A stretch of 64,000 nucleotides of DNA from Strongylocentrotus purpuratus (GCF_000002235.5 NW_022145603.1:33225148-33289147), one strand, 5' to 3'. Shown: positions 12,501 through 21,262, counted from the stretch's first letter. The notes: generated by a model not told the origin, from the sequence alone. Numbers and translations are program-made.

Positions 12501-12648
12501 ACTCTTACCTGATAATGGTCAGAAGATACCATATTTGTATAATAATGCACAAAATACTAAAATATTGGTGACATCCAAGATATATTAATGATTACAAATG
12601 TATAGTATATTTACCTCTGTCGAGTGTAAGTTCTCCTGTAGAAGCCAT
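3023..12648 (-). CDS. LIN7: LIN7 homolog, L27-PDZ scaffold protein (complete, five coding exons)
   Basis: The protein belongs to the LIN7/Veli/MALS family. Members bind CASK/LIN2 and MPP proteins through an L27 domain and tether channels, receptors and cadherin-catenin complexes at synapses and epithelial junctions through a PDZ domain. The exons on the minus strand are 12648-12615, 10772-10731, 9811-9663, 4514-4305 and 3184-3023. All have AG/GT boundaries with matching phases (1,1,0,0) and sum to 597 nt, or 198 residues, the usual family length. Exons 1-3 encode the L27 part (about residues 8-65). Exon 4 encodes most of the PDZ domain with the GLGF peptide-binding loop at residues 101-104, and the end of the PDZ is in exon 5. 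The start ATG gives [11 protein letters not shown], matching the family N-terminus. Intron 3 is odd: both of its ends are tandemly duplicated. Confidence 0.95.
3455..3565 (+). repeat. L2/SINE-type 3' tail in LIN7 intron 4
   Basis: The sequence aagcgctatataaatc followed by (ATT)n is the 3' end found on many L2-like LINEs and the SINEs that use their machinery. Similar tails lie near 670, 19780, 23320, 23880, 35920 and 63920. The 5' boundary is not visible. The rest of intron 4 (3185-4304) shows no other recognisable feature. Confidence 0.6.
4305..4514 (-). CDS. LIN7: LIN7 coding exon 4 (PDZ domain)
   Basis: A 210-nt exon in phase 0 on both sides, from gtcttccag to GTG|GTAAGG. It encodes [11 protein letters not shown] and most of the PDZ domain, with [14 protein letters not shown] and ISRIIPGG. 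Its first 27 or so nt and its acceptor are repeated three times just upstream in the intron. Confidence 0.95.
4515..4735 (-). repeat. Tandem duplication of the LIN7 exon 4 splice acceptor (three extra copies)
   Basis: A unit of about 65 bp recurs upstream of exon 4. It consists of a pyrimidine tract (minus strand), a CAG acceptor and the first 27 or so nt of exon 4. Potential exon starts are 4514 (the real one), 4580, 4645 and 4710, spaced 66, 65 and 65 bp. Splicing to 4580 would add 66 nt, an in-frame 22-residue insert with no stop. Splicing to 4645 or 4710 reads ATVAAFAAS and then TAA. The copy at 4580 differs slightly from the others (GCAG acceptor, AAG in place of AGC). Confidence 0.9.
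4736..6506. other. LIN7 intron 3, no recognisable feature
   Basis: AT-rich intronic DNA with short homopolymers and CTT repeats near 4855. No exon, RNA or transposon signature could be supported. Around 6110-6160 there is a short inverted repeat centred on ccatgg. Confidence 0.5.
6507..6587 (+). repeat. tRNA-like sequence with A-rich tail (SINE head or tRNA retropseudogene)
   Basis: The sequence gatggacgagtggtgtaagg resembles a pol III A box with D-arm, and gggttcgactctc, about 50 bp downstream, resembles a B box. An A12 run follows. The expected acceptor-stem pairing is absent, so I do not call a working tRNA. Spacing suggests a tRNA-Leu/Ser-type ancestor. Confidence 0.4.
6645..6813. mobile_element. 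Foldback MITE (long hairpin) in LIN7 intron 3
   Basis: The left arm, starting agtattaatgactgctttaa, is matched by its reverse complement ending ttaaag-free cagtcattaatact, with arms of roughly 80 bp meeting at an ctattcccctcggc/gcctcggggaatag centre. A half copy (tctataaaaacaactatg ... gcagtcatt) lies at about 42955-43010. Confidence 0.8.
6814..7341. other. LIN7 intron 3, no recognisable feature
   Basis: Unique-looking AT-rich intron sequence between a foldback element and a TTAA-ended MITE. Confidence 0.4.
7342..7536 (+). mobile_element. TTAA-ended MITE, family 1
   Basis: About 195 bp from TTAA-agccccactgtcc to gataagct-TTAA. The family's best copy (19046-19237) has imperfect 15-bp inverted ends, agccccactgcacta versus agctcctctgcacta. 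TTAA at both ends is the target duplication typical of piggyBac-type transposases. There is no coding capacity. Confidence 0.75.
7537..8627. other. LIN7 intron 3 with a GA microsatellite
   Basis: The only structure seen is a GA/GGGAA microsatellite at about 8187-8262. No exon or transposon could be supported. Confidence 0.4.
8628..9239. mobile_element. Non-autonomous hAT-like transposon with perfect 8-bp target duplication
   Basis: The 612-bp element begins taaggctgtgcac and ends tgtcgcagcccta, so the inverted ends are TAAGGCTGTGCAC and TAGGGCTGCGACA. It is flanked on both sides by the same 8 bases, GTACACAC (8620-8627 and 9240-9247). Gapped inverted ends of this type with an 8-bp duplication are the hallmark of hAT elements. 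A second inner pair (gaatattcgg / ccgaatattcggg) and a G14 run lie inside. No transposase is present. Confidence 0.85.
9360..9733 (-). repeat. 122-bp tandem triplication carrying the LIN7 exon 3 donor
   Basis: Three units with an exact 122-bp period (landmark atgcttacc at 9411, 9533 and 9655). On the minus strand each unit holds the last 69 nt of exon 3, the AAG|GTAAGC donor and 53 nt of intron. The exon-proximal copy is the real exon. The other two are exon-less donors at 9540 and 9418. Reading through the first donor meets an in-frame TAG after ten codons. Confidence 0.95.
9663..9811 (-). CDS. LIN7: LIN7 coding exon 3 (L27 domain)
   Basis: A 149-nt exon from ctttttcag to AAG|GTAAGC. It encodes the second half of L27, including [19 protein letters not shown] and ending VRANATAK. 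The last 69 nt and the donor are repeated twice more downstream in the intron (see the 122-bp repeat). The exon copy differs from both intronic copies at a single synonymous position (CCT versus CCG). Confidence 0.95.
9840..10496. other. LIN7 intron 2, left part
   Basis: Contains a fragment at about 10143-10215 (gtcgggtggtcgctttgtaa, acctttcgtgaat) that matches the left arm of the foldback element at 18144-18386. Nothing else is recognised. Confidence 0.45.
10497..10683 (+). repeat. Dispersed repeat (gccttaaatttaatattttt family), copy 1
   Basis: About 185 bp, closely matching 11578-11745. Shared landmarks are agggcaaggccact, gtagggcacattcctata and aaatctccaaggccaat. The type is unknown. The copy at 11578 sits inside a TTAA MITE, showing that the family is mobile. 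Confidence 0.7.
10731..10772 (-). CDS. LIN7: LIN7 coding exon 2 (L27 domain)
   Basis: A 42-nt exon between ttcaccag and gtgagtat. It encodes [14 protein letters not shown] across the junctions, matching the first L27 helix of the family. It starts and ends in phase 1. Confidence 0.92.
11391..11952. mobile_element. TTAA-ended MITE, family 3, interrupted by another repeat
   Basis: Ends are TTAA-agataaacttta...actgg on the left and ccagaactggagtttatct-TTAA on the right. A second repeat family is inserted at 11578-11745. A less interrupted relative is at 31008-31331 in reverse orientation, and a fragment at about 33106-33240. This is LIN7 intron 1. Confidence 0.75.
11578..11745 (+). repeat. Dispersed repeat (gccttaaatttaatattttt family), copy 2
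   Basis: Second copy of the 10497-10683 repeat, nested in the family 3 MITE. Confidence 0.7.
12290..12460. other. GC-rich, CpG-containing patch in LIN7 intron 1
   Basis: A C-rich stretch with several CpGs (cccgcccggccatctcccgt, gagtcgcgtatg) stands out from the surrounding AT-rich intron, about 190 bp downstream of coding exon 1. It could be a promoter-proximal or enhancer segment. No exon could be supported in either strand. Confidence 0.3.
12615..12648 (-). CDS. LIN7: LIN7 coding exon 1
   Basis: Encodes [11 protein letters not shown] plus the first base of the next codon and ends at AGAG|GTAAAT. The ATG is the only plausible family start. A palindromic TGACGTCA lies 16 bp upstream of it. 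Confidence 0.9.
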
Positions 12649-12664
12649 TTTGTCATCTGTAACA

Positions 12665-12672
12665 TGACGTCA
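12665..12672. promoter_or_regulatory. CRE-like TGACGTCA upstream of LIN7 ATG
   Basis: A perfect palindromic TGACGTCA lies 16 bp upstream of the LIN7 start codon. It is the binding site of CREB/ATF bZIP factors. Whether it is in the promoter or the 5' UTR cannot be seen, and an 8-mer can occur by chance. Confidence 0.3.
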
Positions 12673-13252
12673 TTCAGTGTACATGTAGTCTGCTTACCAG
12701 TTTATAATTTTTCAAAATCAAGGCATTTCTTAATTTTAGTAATCCTCAAAAGACTAGGAACGTAAAATTGTTTATGGTTTGAGGAAAGATGCAATTTGTT
12801 GAGATAATTGATATCCTTCAATCTCTTAAGTTTCTTCCAATCTAACTCTCTTTCACTTTCTCTCTCTCTCTTATTATCTCTTATTTCAAGATTGATTTCT
12901 AACTTTTGCTGTTACTTAGTGTTATAATCTCACATAATTAATCTATCCCCCAGATTTCATTGCAATCTGTAATCTCCTCCCCCCCCCCTCTCTCTCTCTC
13001 TCTCTGTGCATGCATCTTCTGTTCTTTTCTTATTTATCAAGAACATTTTAAAATGCGACACAATTCACAAAATCATAACAGTTATTCATAAATTATAGGA
13101 AATATATTTTGATTTTCTTCTCCTTTTGCACTACTTTGATCTTTACAAAGACAGAATCGCTCATAATGGCTATCAACAAGTACAGAATGTTCACTAGATA
13201 TAATTGGTCCATATAAAAGGAGCATCCTGCTTTAATCTGACTAGAGCAAACA
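12673..13252. other. Upstream of LIN7, CT-rich patches
   Basis: Contains C9(TC)n at about 12977-13005 and unique AT-rich DNA. A tataaaagg motif at 13213-13221 lies 32 bp before the retrotransposon start codon. The LIN7 promoter should be in this interval, read leftward. Confidence 0.4.
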
Positions 13253-16200
13253 ATGAAAGACTTCATGAAAGATAAGGAAAGATTACCGCAATATCAAGAA
13301 ACAGAAGCAGAGTATGAATTTGTGTATGCAGAGGGCGAACAAATGAAAAGTGCTACAAGGAAAGAGAAAACAGAATTTAACAATGATGAGAGGTATGAGC
13401 ATAGACGCAGCAAACATGAGAAATGCAACAAGATAAGTGATGACTCCTGTGCAAAGCTGGTCAACTACAAGTGCCTGAATCAAATGCAACGTATAGACTC
13501 AAATAGAACAGGAGCCCTAGTAATAGATGGTCAGCTAACACATCAATGCACAGACTACAATCTGCAATCACCCCACAGTAATACAGCAGTAAAAGAAACT
13601 GCTGAATGGAATAGCAAGAATCTTTCAAAACCAGCTACAAGATATCCAATACAAACAGGAAGAGAAATGAAGAGCAGCAGTGCTGATAATAATAATGTCA
13701 CAAGGGACATTTTTAAAGCAAAGGGATACTACAAAAATGACATGTGTACATGTAACAGGATTCCCTCATGTCAGCAATCCCACATTGACATGAGTATCAG
13801 AGATTTGGGAGAGGGGAATATCACCAATATTGTTAAAGCTGATAACGAGAAAGGTGTAATACAAGAAGATGAAAGTACTGAGAGATATAGTGACAATGAT
13901 GAGAGAAGAAGCTGTTACAGAAGTCCCATGAGAAGTACTGACCACATTAACTCAAGCCTGATGTCAGAAAGCTCCGATTTTTTCACTGAAAGTGACAGTG
14001 AAGATGACAGCACTCAAATTAATTTGGAGAGTAATGATGATGATAATAGCTCTGTCAATGGTGATCACAGTCATGATGGAAAAGACGGAGATACTGATAC
14101 AGATAGAGGTAAACAAAGCAAGTTCAAAAGGAAACTCAGAGATAGGAAGCTACAAATCTTCTACACAAACTGTGACTCACTTCTGAACAAACGAAACGAG
14201 CTACTTCTTCTTCTACAATCACATGACGTCGATCTTGTCTTGCTGACAGAAGTTTTCCCTAAGAACCACCAAAACCCCCTTACACATAGAGACTTCATTT
14301 TAGAGGGATATGATTTGCACTGCAATCTGGAGGATGGAAATAGAGGAGTTGCAATTTATATCGCAAGAGATCTTTACCACCTTGTCGGTGAATGTGATTT
14401 GCAGCACAGTTTCCATGAGTCAGTGTGGATCTTAATTACTCTAAGAGGCTCAGACAAACTACTGATTGGATGCATGTACAGAAGCCCATCACTAGACAAC
14501 CATGAGGAACTGAAACGAGCATTTACACAAGTCACATCAATCAACTCCTCCCATGTCCTAATAGCAGGAGACTTCAACTATCCCAACATTGATTGGAAGC
14601 TTGGAAGGGCAAGGTCCCATACTGAACAGGAGTTCATTGAAACTGTCGCTGACTGTTATCTACACCAACACATTGGGGAACATACCAGATACAGAGAAGG
14701 CCAGCGTTCCAGTATGCTAGATCTGGTTTTCACGAACGAGGACGGCATGATCAACCACATAGACTATGTACCTGGAATTGGAAGAAGTGATCATATTGGA
14801 ATCCTCTTTGGCCTTACAGTATACACACCAGACACCCACACCCCAACTCCTCACCTCCAGTTTTACAGAGGGCAGTATGATGATATGTGTAAAGAGCTAG
14901 ACCAAATCGAGTGGGAATCTGAATTGGAGAATAAAAGTGTAGAGGATGCTTGGGAGTTCTTTGTAGTCACCCTGACTGAAAAAATGGAGAAGTTCATACC
15001 GAAGTCAAAACCCAAACACCGCAGAAAGAAGCAGAGATGGATGACTAGAGAGGCACTGAGGAAACAAAGCCAGAAACATCGAGCTTGGAAAGAGGCACAG
15101 AGGACCAAACATCCTGTGGACATTATGAGAGCAAGGAGATTAGCCAAGCAGCTGCAAACTCTGACCAAGCAGTTATGTAGGAATTTTGAGAAAGACCTGG
15201 CTATGAATGTGAAATCAAATCCCAAGGCATTCTGGAGGTATACAAATAGCAAACTCAAAACCTCTTGCAGACTAGGCGAACTCAGAACTCCGGACGGTGA
15301 ACGAATATCAACTGATAAAGGAAAAGCGGATGCATTGAACACCTTTTTCGCCACTACATTCACTGATGAGGATAAAGGGCACATTCCAAAACTCCCACCA
15401 AGACACAAAGGAGAGACATTGACATCTATCTCAATCTCTGAAGATGATGTTTATAAGAAGCTTGTCCACCTGTCAAAGTACAAATGTGCAGGACCTGATG
15501 GCATTCACCCTTGCGTTCTAAAAGAAACAGCCGCCTCAGTTTCAGAGCCCCTCTCCATAATCTACAATGCATCATTGAAGGAAGGCAAACTACCAAGTGC
15601 ATGGAAGGTCAGTCATGTGGTACCTGTCCACAAAAAAGCCAGTAAGATGGATGTTAAGAACTACAGACCAATCAGCTTGACATCAGTACCATGCAAAATT
15701 CTGGAGTCACTAATTCGAGATGAGATAGTTGCCCACCTGATGGAAAATGACCTACTGTGTGATGAACAGCATGGCTTTGTTCCAGGACGCTCTTGTGTGA
15801 CACAGCTTCTGACTGTCATGGAGGCATGGACTGAGATGCTGGATAAAGGAACCCCTATTGATGTGGTATACTTAGACTTCAAGAAAGCTTTCGATAGTGT
15901 ACCTCACCTTCGCCTTCTATCAAAACTTGAGACATACGGTATATGTGGCCAAATTAAGGAATGGATAGCAGACTTCCTCCAAGGTAGATGCCAGAGAGTT
16001 AGAGTCAATGATAAATTATCTGACTGGACAAAAGTAAGGAGCGGAGTGCCGCAGGGTAGTGTTCTCGGCCCAACAATGTTTGTCTTGTGCATCAATGACC
16101 TACCAGATGGACTTCAAGGGTCTGTCAAGATCTATGCTGACGACACTAAACTGTATGGCAAAGCATCCACCAAAGATGATCTGTGCTCAATCCAATCTGA

Positions 16201-17090
16201 CCTTGATGCACTAATGGAATGGAGCAATACATGGCAAATGCACTTCAACACACAAAAGTGCAAAGTACTACACATAGGCCCAGGAAACGTCAAACACATC
16301 TATGCCCTTGGAGATGATGTCCTTGAAGCTACATCAGAGGAGAAAGACCTCGGCATCCTCATTGATGACGAGCTAAAGTTCCATAACCATGTGGCATATG
16401 CTGTCAAGAAAGCCAACGGAGTACTCTCCTGCATCCGTCGCAGCTTTGAGTGCAGAGACAGGTCCACAATTCCAAAGCTGTACAAAGGCCTTGTCAGACC
16501 TCTCATAGATTACGGAGATTCCATATGGTACCCTCGCTTCAAGACAGACTCCAAAACCATAGAGAGGGTGCAGAAGAGAGCTACCAAAATGATTTATGAC
16601 ATCCGCAACCGTCCTTACATAGAGAGACTTCGGGCGCTCAACCTTCCCTCCCTCGAATATCGCAGACGGCGAGGCGACATGATTCAGGTTTTCAAAATCA
16701 TCCATGGACTTGAACGCATCCCAGTTGATACCTTCTTTGAACACTCGACTAGCAACACAAGAGGCCACAGTCTAAAGATCGTAAAACAAAGATGCTCAAC
16801 GAAGATTAGACAGGATGCATTCAGCCAACGTGTCATCAATGACTGGAACACACTTCCTGAAGAGGTGGTCACTGCTACCACGGTGAATGCCTTTAAAGCC
16901 AGACTGGATCGAGTATGGAAGGACAAGCGTTTCTGCTCCCCATATGAGTAGAATACCCGACGCAGAACTGAGCCAGACACTTACCAAGAAGACACCCAAC
17001 TACGAGAAGGAAGAAAATGTAATTGAACTGGAAGCCCGACTGCTGAGAACACAGCATTCTTCCAGAATCTCGGGTAAAGGTAAAGGTCCA
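13200..17090 (+). mobile_element. Probable full-length or near full-length CR1/L2-like LINE
   Basis: Extent is inferred. The left edge is uncertain (about 13200, just before tataaaagg). The right edge is placed at the short ggtaaaggtaaaggt repeat (17073-17087), as these elements commonly end in a short tandem repeat instead of poly(A). About 120 bp of 3' UTR follow the stop codon. Confidence 0.6.
13253..16951 (+). CDS. CR1/L2-like non-LTR retrotransposon polyprotein (endonuclease-reverse transcriptase), intact frame
   Basis: The 1232 codons are uninterrupted. About the first 295 residues are hydrophilic, acidic and Cys-poor, with no domain I recognise. An APE-type endonuclease follows: QIFYTNCDSLLNKRNELL at about 301, the LLTEVF glutamate at about 331, AGDFNYPNIDW at about 438, and the SDH motif at about 511. 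The reverse transcriptase follows with KCAGPDGIHP (about 744), NYRPISLTS (about 803), VYLDFKKAFDSV (about 872), GVPQGSVLGP (about 932) and the catalytic YADD (about 961). The C-terminus DWNTLPEEVV...FKARLDRVWKD is typical of CR1-group elements. The protein would nick target DNA and copy its own RNA into it. No separate ORF1 is visible upstream. The element lies between LIN7 and TRAF6 and opposite to both. Confidence 0.93.
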   Translation: MKDFMKDKERLPQYQETEAEYEFVYAEGEQMKSATRKEKTEFNNDERYEHRRSKHEKCNKISDDSCAKLVNYKCLNQMQRIDSNRTGALVIDGQLTHQCTDYNLQSPHSNTAVKETAEWNSKNLSKPATRYPIQTGREMKSSSADNNNVTRDIFKAKGYYKNDMCTCNRIPSCQQSHIDMSIRDLGEGNITNIVKADNEKGVIQEDESTERYSDNDERRSCYRSPMRSTDHINSSLMSESSDFFTESDSEDDSTQINLESNDDDNSSVNGDHSHDGKDGDTDTDRGKQSKFKRKLRDRKLQIFYTNCDSLLNKRNELLLLLQSHDVDLVLLTEVFPKNHQNPLTHRDFILEGYDLHCNLEDGNRGVAIYIARDLYHLVGECDLQHSFHESVWILITLRGSDKLLIGCMYRSPSLDNHEELKRAFTQVTSINSSHVLIAGDFNYPNIDWKLGRARSHTEQEFIETVADCYLHQHIGEHTRYREGQRSSMLDLVFTNEDGMINHIDYVPGIGRSDHIGILFGLTVYTPDTHTPTPHLQFYRGQYDDMCKELDQIEWESELENKSVEDAWEFFVVTLTEKMEKFIPKSKPKHRRKKQRWMTREALRKQSQKHRAWKEAQRTKHPVDIMRARRLAKQLQTLTKQLCRNFEKDLAMNVKSNPKAFWRYTNSKLKTSCRLGELRTPDGERISTDKGKADALNTFFATTFTDEDKGHIPKLPPRHKGETLTSISISEDDVYKKLVHLSKYKCAGPDGIHPCVLKETAASVSEPLSIIYNASLKEGKLPSAWKVSHVVPVHKKASKMDVKNYRPISLTSVPCKILESLIRDEIVAHLMENDLLCDEQHGFVPGRSCVTQLLTVMEAWTEMLDKGTPIDVVYLDFKKAFDSVPHLRLLSKLETYGICGQIKEWIADFLQGRCQRVRVNDKLSDWTKVRSGVPQGSVLGPTMFVLCINDLPDGLQGSVKIYADDTKLYGKASTKDDLCSIQSDLDALMEWSNTWQMHFNTQKCKVLHIGPGNVKHIYALGDDVLEATSEEKDLGILIDDELKFHNHVAYAVKKANGVLSCIRRSFECRDRSTIPKLYKGLVRPLIDYGDSIWYPRFKTDSKTIERVQKRATKMIYDIRNRPYIERLRALNLPSLEYRRRRGDMIQVFKIIHGLERIPVDTFFEHSTSNTRGHSLKIVKQRCSTKIRQDAFSQRVINDWNTLPEEVVTATTVNAFKARLDRVWKDKRFCSPYE

Positions 17091-17099
17091 CATATCTAA

Positions 17100-18143
17100 T
17101 ATTTTCTGATTTTCACTCTGACTTCAAAGAATCACAGTTATTTTGGCTTACAGACAAAATGATGAATGTTATCTTACTTCTGTAAATTACTTCCATTATT
17201 AAGAACTATGAGTGGGCTATATGCCAGGCTACCATCCTATTTTTTTAAATAATAAACTAAGATGAAATCACTTCTTAAATGTCACATATTGTCATCTTAT
17301 GTGTGAGCTTACCTTTACAAACCTATATATTAAATGATTTTATTCATTTCGAGCAACATTGACATATATAAATCTGTAGTCTTACAAAGCAAGACGAATT
17401 GAAAACTTCTCTATTAATTAAACTTTTACACAATATTTATTCACGATGCATTTTGTGACATTAAGAAATGTAATATTAAATGGTCTGTTATAAGATATGA
17501 ACCAACTTGGTACTCTTATCAGTAAAAATCACTTCAAGTGATTTTTATTTTGTATTTGTTTATGAACATTCAAAATTTATTTCTTTTTGTGTGCAAGCAA
17601 CATTTTTATGATCAATATAACCTTCCATTTTCAACTGAAATTGCTGCATTACTAGTAGTAGGATTATGTTTGATTTTTCTAGGATTTAAAAGAAGACAGA
17701 GCTCATATTATTACTAACTTTGCATAAAAGAGGTTTTTGATTAGATTCATAGCTCTATAGCTACAACAACAAAAAGTCAGTGCTGATTTCTCTGTATGCA
17801 AACCTAAAGCTATGTGGTCTATGGAATGCCAAAATATAAGCGACACAATACAAGATTGACAGGGAACCAATCACCTAGTTTTTTTTTCATTCCTTTTCTG
17901 CATGGGATTTACTTATTCTATAAAAATCTTCCATTAACTATTAGTGGCAAAATAACCATGTTTATGTTAGTCATTTTACAAATTTTGCAATATGCATTAC
18001 ATTTTACAGTATAAGATATTTGCAACATGCATACCATACGACTCAGTATATACTCATAGAATCTCTGTTCTTATATAGTAAGAGAATTTACAACCATCCC
18101 TCATATGTAAACCATGAAAAAAAGGACTCACTTTGAATTACAG
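17100..18143. other. Intergenic, no recognisable feature
   Basis: AT-rich DNA. A short hairpin (aaaatcacttcaagtgattttt) is at 17524-17547. No gene or transposon could be supported. Confidence 0.45.
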
Positions 18144-18386
18144 GGTCATCGTGTCCGGTCGGGTGGTTGCGTTACAAGACCTTTCGTGAAACGAAAGTGG
18201 GATTATATCATGCAACGTTTATAGATTTGCCATATAGTTTTCTCAAAGTGTCTAGTAAAGTGAACCAGACCATTTGTAGATGAGAGGGGTTTATTTCACA
18301 AACATTAACCCAAACATTTCGTGAATAAAGGGGCATGCTTTCATAAAAGGACAGGTAGCGCGACCGCCCGACCCAGCGCGATGACC
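18144..18386. mobile_element. Foldback MITE with GGTCATCG ends
   Basis: The left end ggtcatcgtgtccggtcggg and the right end, whose reverse complement starts ggtcatcgcgctgggtcggg, match over about 30 bp. The element is about 243 bp. A related fragment lies at 10143-10215. Confidence 0.75.
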
Positions 18387-19045
18387 AAATGAAGCAATAA
18401 GCCTTACAAAAGTGCTTCTCATAAAATACTTCCTCCGTTAAAGGTACTGTTTAGAATTTTGGACAATTATCCGCTCTCAATCCAACATCTATTGACAAGT
18501 AAAGAATTTTGTGAAAATTTCTGTAAGAAACTGCAATTTGTAGGCAATTAATGAACCTTTTACAAAGTGCATTTTACAAACACACTTATACAAAACACTA
18601 TGAGAAAGAAACAGTGTCAAATGAGTCATCTCAGGATTTAATGAAAATAAATCGACATTGAGCTTTCCTTTTTTTAATTGTGCATGATTCACACACTATC
18701 ATTTTCCATCCCAAAATTGTAAACAGTACCTTTAATCAACTTATAGCCATTCGCCAATATAATTCAACAAAACTCAAGTAACATAATAATATACAAATAA
18801 TAACAATTTTTAGTCCTTCTATTATTTCAAACTGAAACAAGTCATATTTTGTCTTGAATGACAAATGTATAGATCAATTTTATAGACAAACAGTACGTCC
18901 TAAATTGATATAACATTCATACACACTGATATGAAAGGAATTATATGAAAACAGTAACAAAATAATATGAATACAGGTGAGAAGTACGAAACAGAATGAA
19001 CCCATTGCCCGCTGACATCTAGAAAGGAATAACACCTTCTGGGTC

Positions 19046-19237
19046 TTAAAGCCCCACTGCACTATTTATACCCTGCGCCCTCTATACAACCAAAATGCCT
19101 AAGCGGTACCCGTTGGTCCCCCATGATGCCACTTTTCTGACGTTAATTGAGAGCTGATTTGATGAGATAACCACCTGTCAGTGACCTTGCAGGGAGGTCT
19201 AATCCCTCCATGCCACACTAGTGCAGAGGAGCTTTAA
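19046..19237 (+). mobile_element. TTAA-ended MITE, family 1
   Basis: The cleanest copy in the window: TTAA-agccccactgcacta ... tagtgcagaggagct-TTAA, 192 bp. Confidence 0.8.
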
Positions 19238-19353
19238 CAGACAAAATATTCTCGTAATAATATCAGGTTCATATAATATTTTTCTTTCAAATAGGCCTAC
19301 TTGTGCACTTGAACAATCATCCAAACTTGCCAGGCTCCCATGATAGTGGATAT

Positions 19354-19488
19354 TAGGGACTTTTAGATTTGTATGTCGGCATAGTGGACTGCTATACGTG
19401 TGACGTCCTTATAAGGCACTGGTAGTGCCTTAAAAGGACGTCACACGTAGCAGTCCACTATGTCGACGGGCCAATCTAAAAGTCCCTA
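19354..19488. mobile_element. 135-bp foldback with TAGGGACTTTTAGATT ends
   Basis: Arms of about 65 bp run from tagggacttttagattt to its reverse complement and meet near aaggcactggtagtgcctt. Both arms carry tgacgtcc/ggacgtca. The same ends bound the composite at 57579-58356. Confidence 0.85.
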
Positions 19489-19737
19489 ATAACATTTCTG
19501 AATCCTTGAATTACTTTTCTTCGCAGAAGTTCCTCTGTAATATGACAAGTAGATAAACTATCAACCCAATAACTACTGAGTTCAACAGGGACCACTCGGT
19601 TCCAGTGGATAATGGGTTTATTAAAATGAAGTAGGATAAAAAGGGGAAAAGCCTGATAGTTTTTAAAGAAACCAATCAGAGTTTACAACAAGAAAAAAAA
19701 TCGAACCAAATGAGGAATCATGAGAGAGTCACAAGAA

Positions 19738-19815
19738 CTTGAATTGAATAATATTATTGAGTTGAATAATATATTTGTAAAGTGCATTAAGCGCTATATG
19801 AAAGCAATATATTAT
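19738..19815 (+). repeat. L2/SINE-type 3' tail
   Basis: aagcgctatatgaaagc followed by attattatta; only the tail is recognisable. Confidence 0.5.
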
Positions 19816-20238
19816 TATTACTGTTAACAATTTAAACTGATTTAAAATATGAATGTCAAAAGGTTCAATAGGAATTTTAAATGAGTTAATAATTAATATA
19901 TGTTACACATAATTATCATTTCAAACAAACTTTACAAAAAATATACTATTCCCTTTACCTAGTATTCTGCAATATAAAAACAAAGAAATGCCCAGACTTA
20001 CTTCAAAAAATTTTAAAAAGAGTGCCTCAATCATCCATTGACTAACTTTGTTTAGAAATTAACAATGATACAATCCACTCATAGCTAACTTTGTAAATCA
20101 TTACATTTCCAGCTCTCTAATCCTTTAATCAAATCATGTTAATGAGAGGGGAAGAGGGAGAAAGGAATGCAAAAAGATGATGATAGGACGCCCCTCCCCT
20201 CCCACACACACACACACCCTCCTAAATCAGTGGCCTTG

Positions 20239-20639
20239 TTAAAGGTAAAGACCACTTCTGGTCACGCCATTTCATTGTAAAAGAAACGATGTGGAATCGA
20301 TCAGTAAAGGTAGATCATCTAGCATATAAGTATTGGTGTGTACTGCAAGGTTCTGGAATCATCAAAATGATAAGAAATTTGGCCCAGTCTTGGTAAAGTT
20401 ACAAGCACTGTACACAGAAAGATGTATAATTCATATGGGACTACGCGACACGTGCACGATATCTATTCGGTCCTGATAGATATATGATTTACCAAATATA
20501 TCAATTAGTAGGCGGTTTTCCGGCAAAATTTGTATCATCACGTATTAGTCAAAACATATTCTTTCACATGATTGGTAATAAGAGCTTCCATTTTATATTT
20601 TGAGAGGGGGGCGTTTCTAAAACTGGTCTACACCTTTAA
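20239..20639 (+). mobile_element. TTAA-ended MITE, family 2
   Basis: About 400 bp from TTAA-aggtaaagaccact to actggtctacacct-TTAA. It is closely similar to 63122-63491 and, reversed, to about 37410-37765. Shared interior landmarks are tgcaaggttctggaatcatc and acaagcactgtacacagaaa. Confidence 0.8.
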
Positions 20640-21050
20640 TTCCCATTTCATCCACCTCATAAAACTAATTTCACTTCCATGGTTCCACAGCTCCATCAAT
20701 GCCTGGCCCATCGAAGAGATCTGCTCATTGCATCATTTATAATACAGATTAATACTCTTTTTTATTACTTAAATCTATATTGTTAAATCATGAACATGAT
20801 AGCCCTTTTTACATGTTATTGCAATTTAGTAAATGTACAATTAGTTTACAGGATTAATTTAATCAAAACCATTACAGAAATTTGTCTAAATATTCACAAT
20901 TAACGTTATAATGGTTATGTAAATAAAATATAAACTTATATGCTCCGGACCTACATGTATGAGTGAACAGCTTATTTGAGACCAAACTGTTTTAAAGATT
21001 ATGTTATTAAAGGCAGAATACTTTGGCTACATAAAAAGAAATCAGTTTCT
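20640..21050. other. Intergenic, no recognisable feature
   Basis: AT-rich sequence with nothing supported. Confidence 0.4.
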
Positions 21051-21054
21051 TGAA

Positions 21055-21262
21055 AGATTTATTGGACGGAAAAGTAGAAGATAGCAGACCAAGAGGGAAA
21101 CAAGGAACCAACTAGGGGAGACATTAAGACATGGAGTGGAATGACACTGCAAGCATGTACTAGGATGGCAGAAAACAGAGATGGGTGGAAACATGTTGCA
21201 ATCAACCTCCGAACTGGGAGAATATACCTTGATAGATAGATAGATAGATAGATAGATGGATA
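21055..21262 (+). pseudogene. LINE reverse-transcriptase C-terminal relic with (GATA)n tail
   Basis: Conceptual translation in shifting frames gives pieces such as GKVEDSRPRG and KTWSGMTLQACTRMAENRDGW. This is the typical C-terminal tail of non-LTR reverse transcriptases (a G-K-...-R-P-R-G block, then a W...AEDRDGW block). Stops and a frameshift break it. It runs into (GATA)n at about 21231-21262, probably the element's own 3' microsatellite. Confidence 0.65.

Noticed and set aside
14863..15408. 181-codon minus-strand frame
   Set aside because: Antisense shadow of the LINE polymerase coding sequence.
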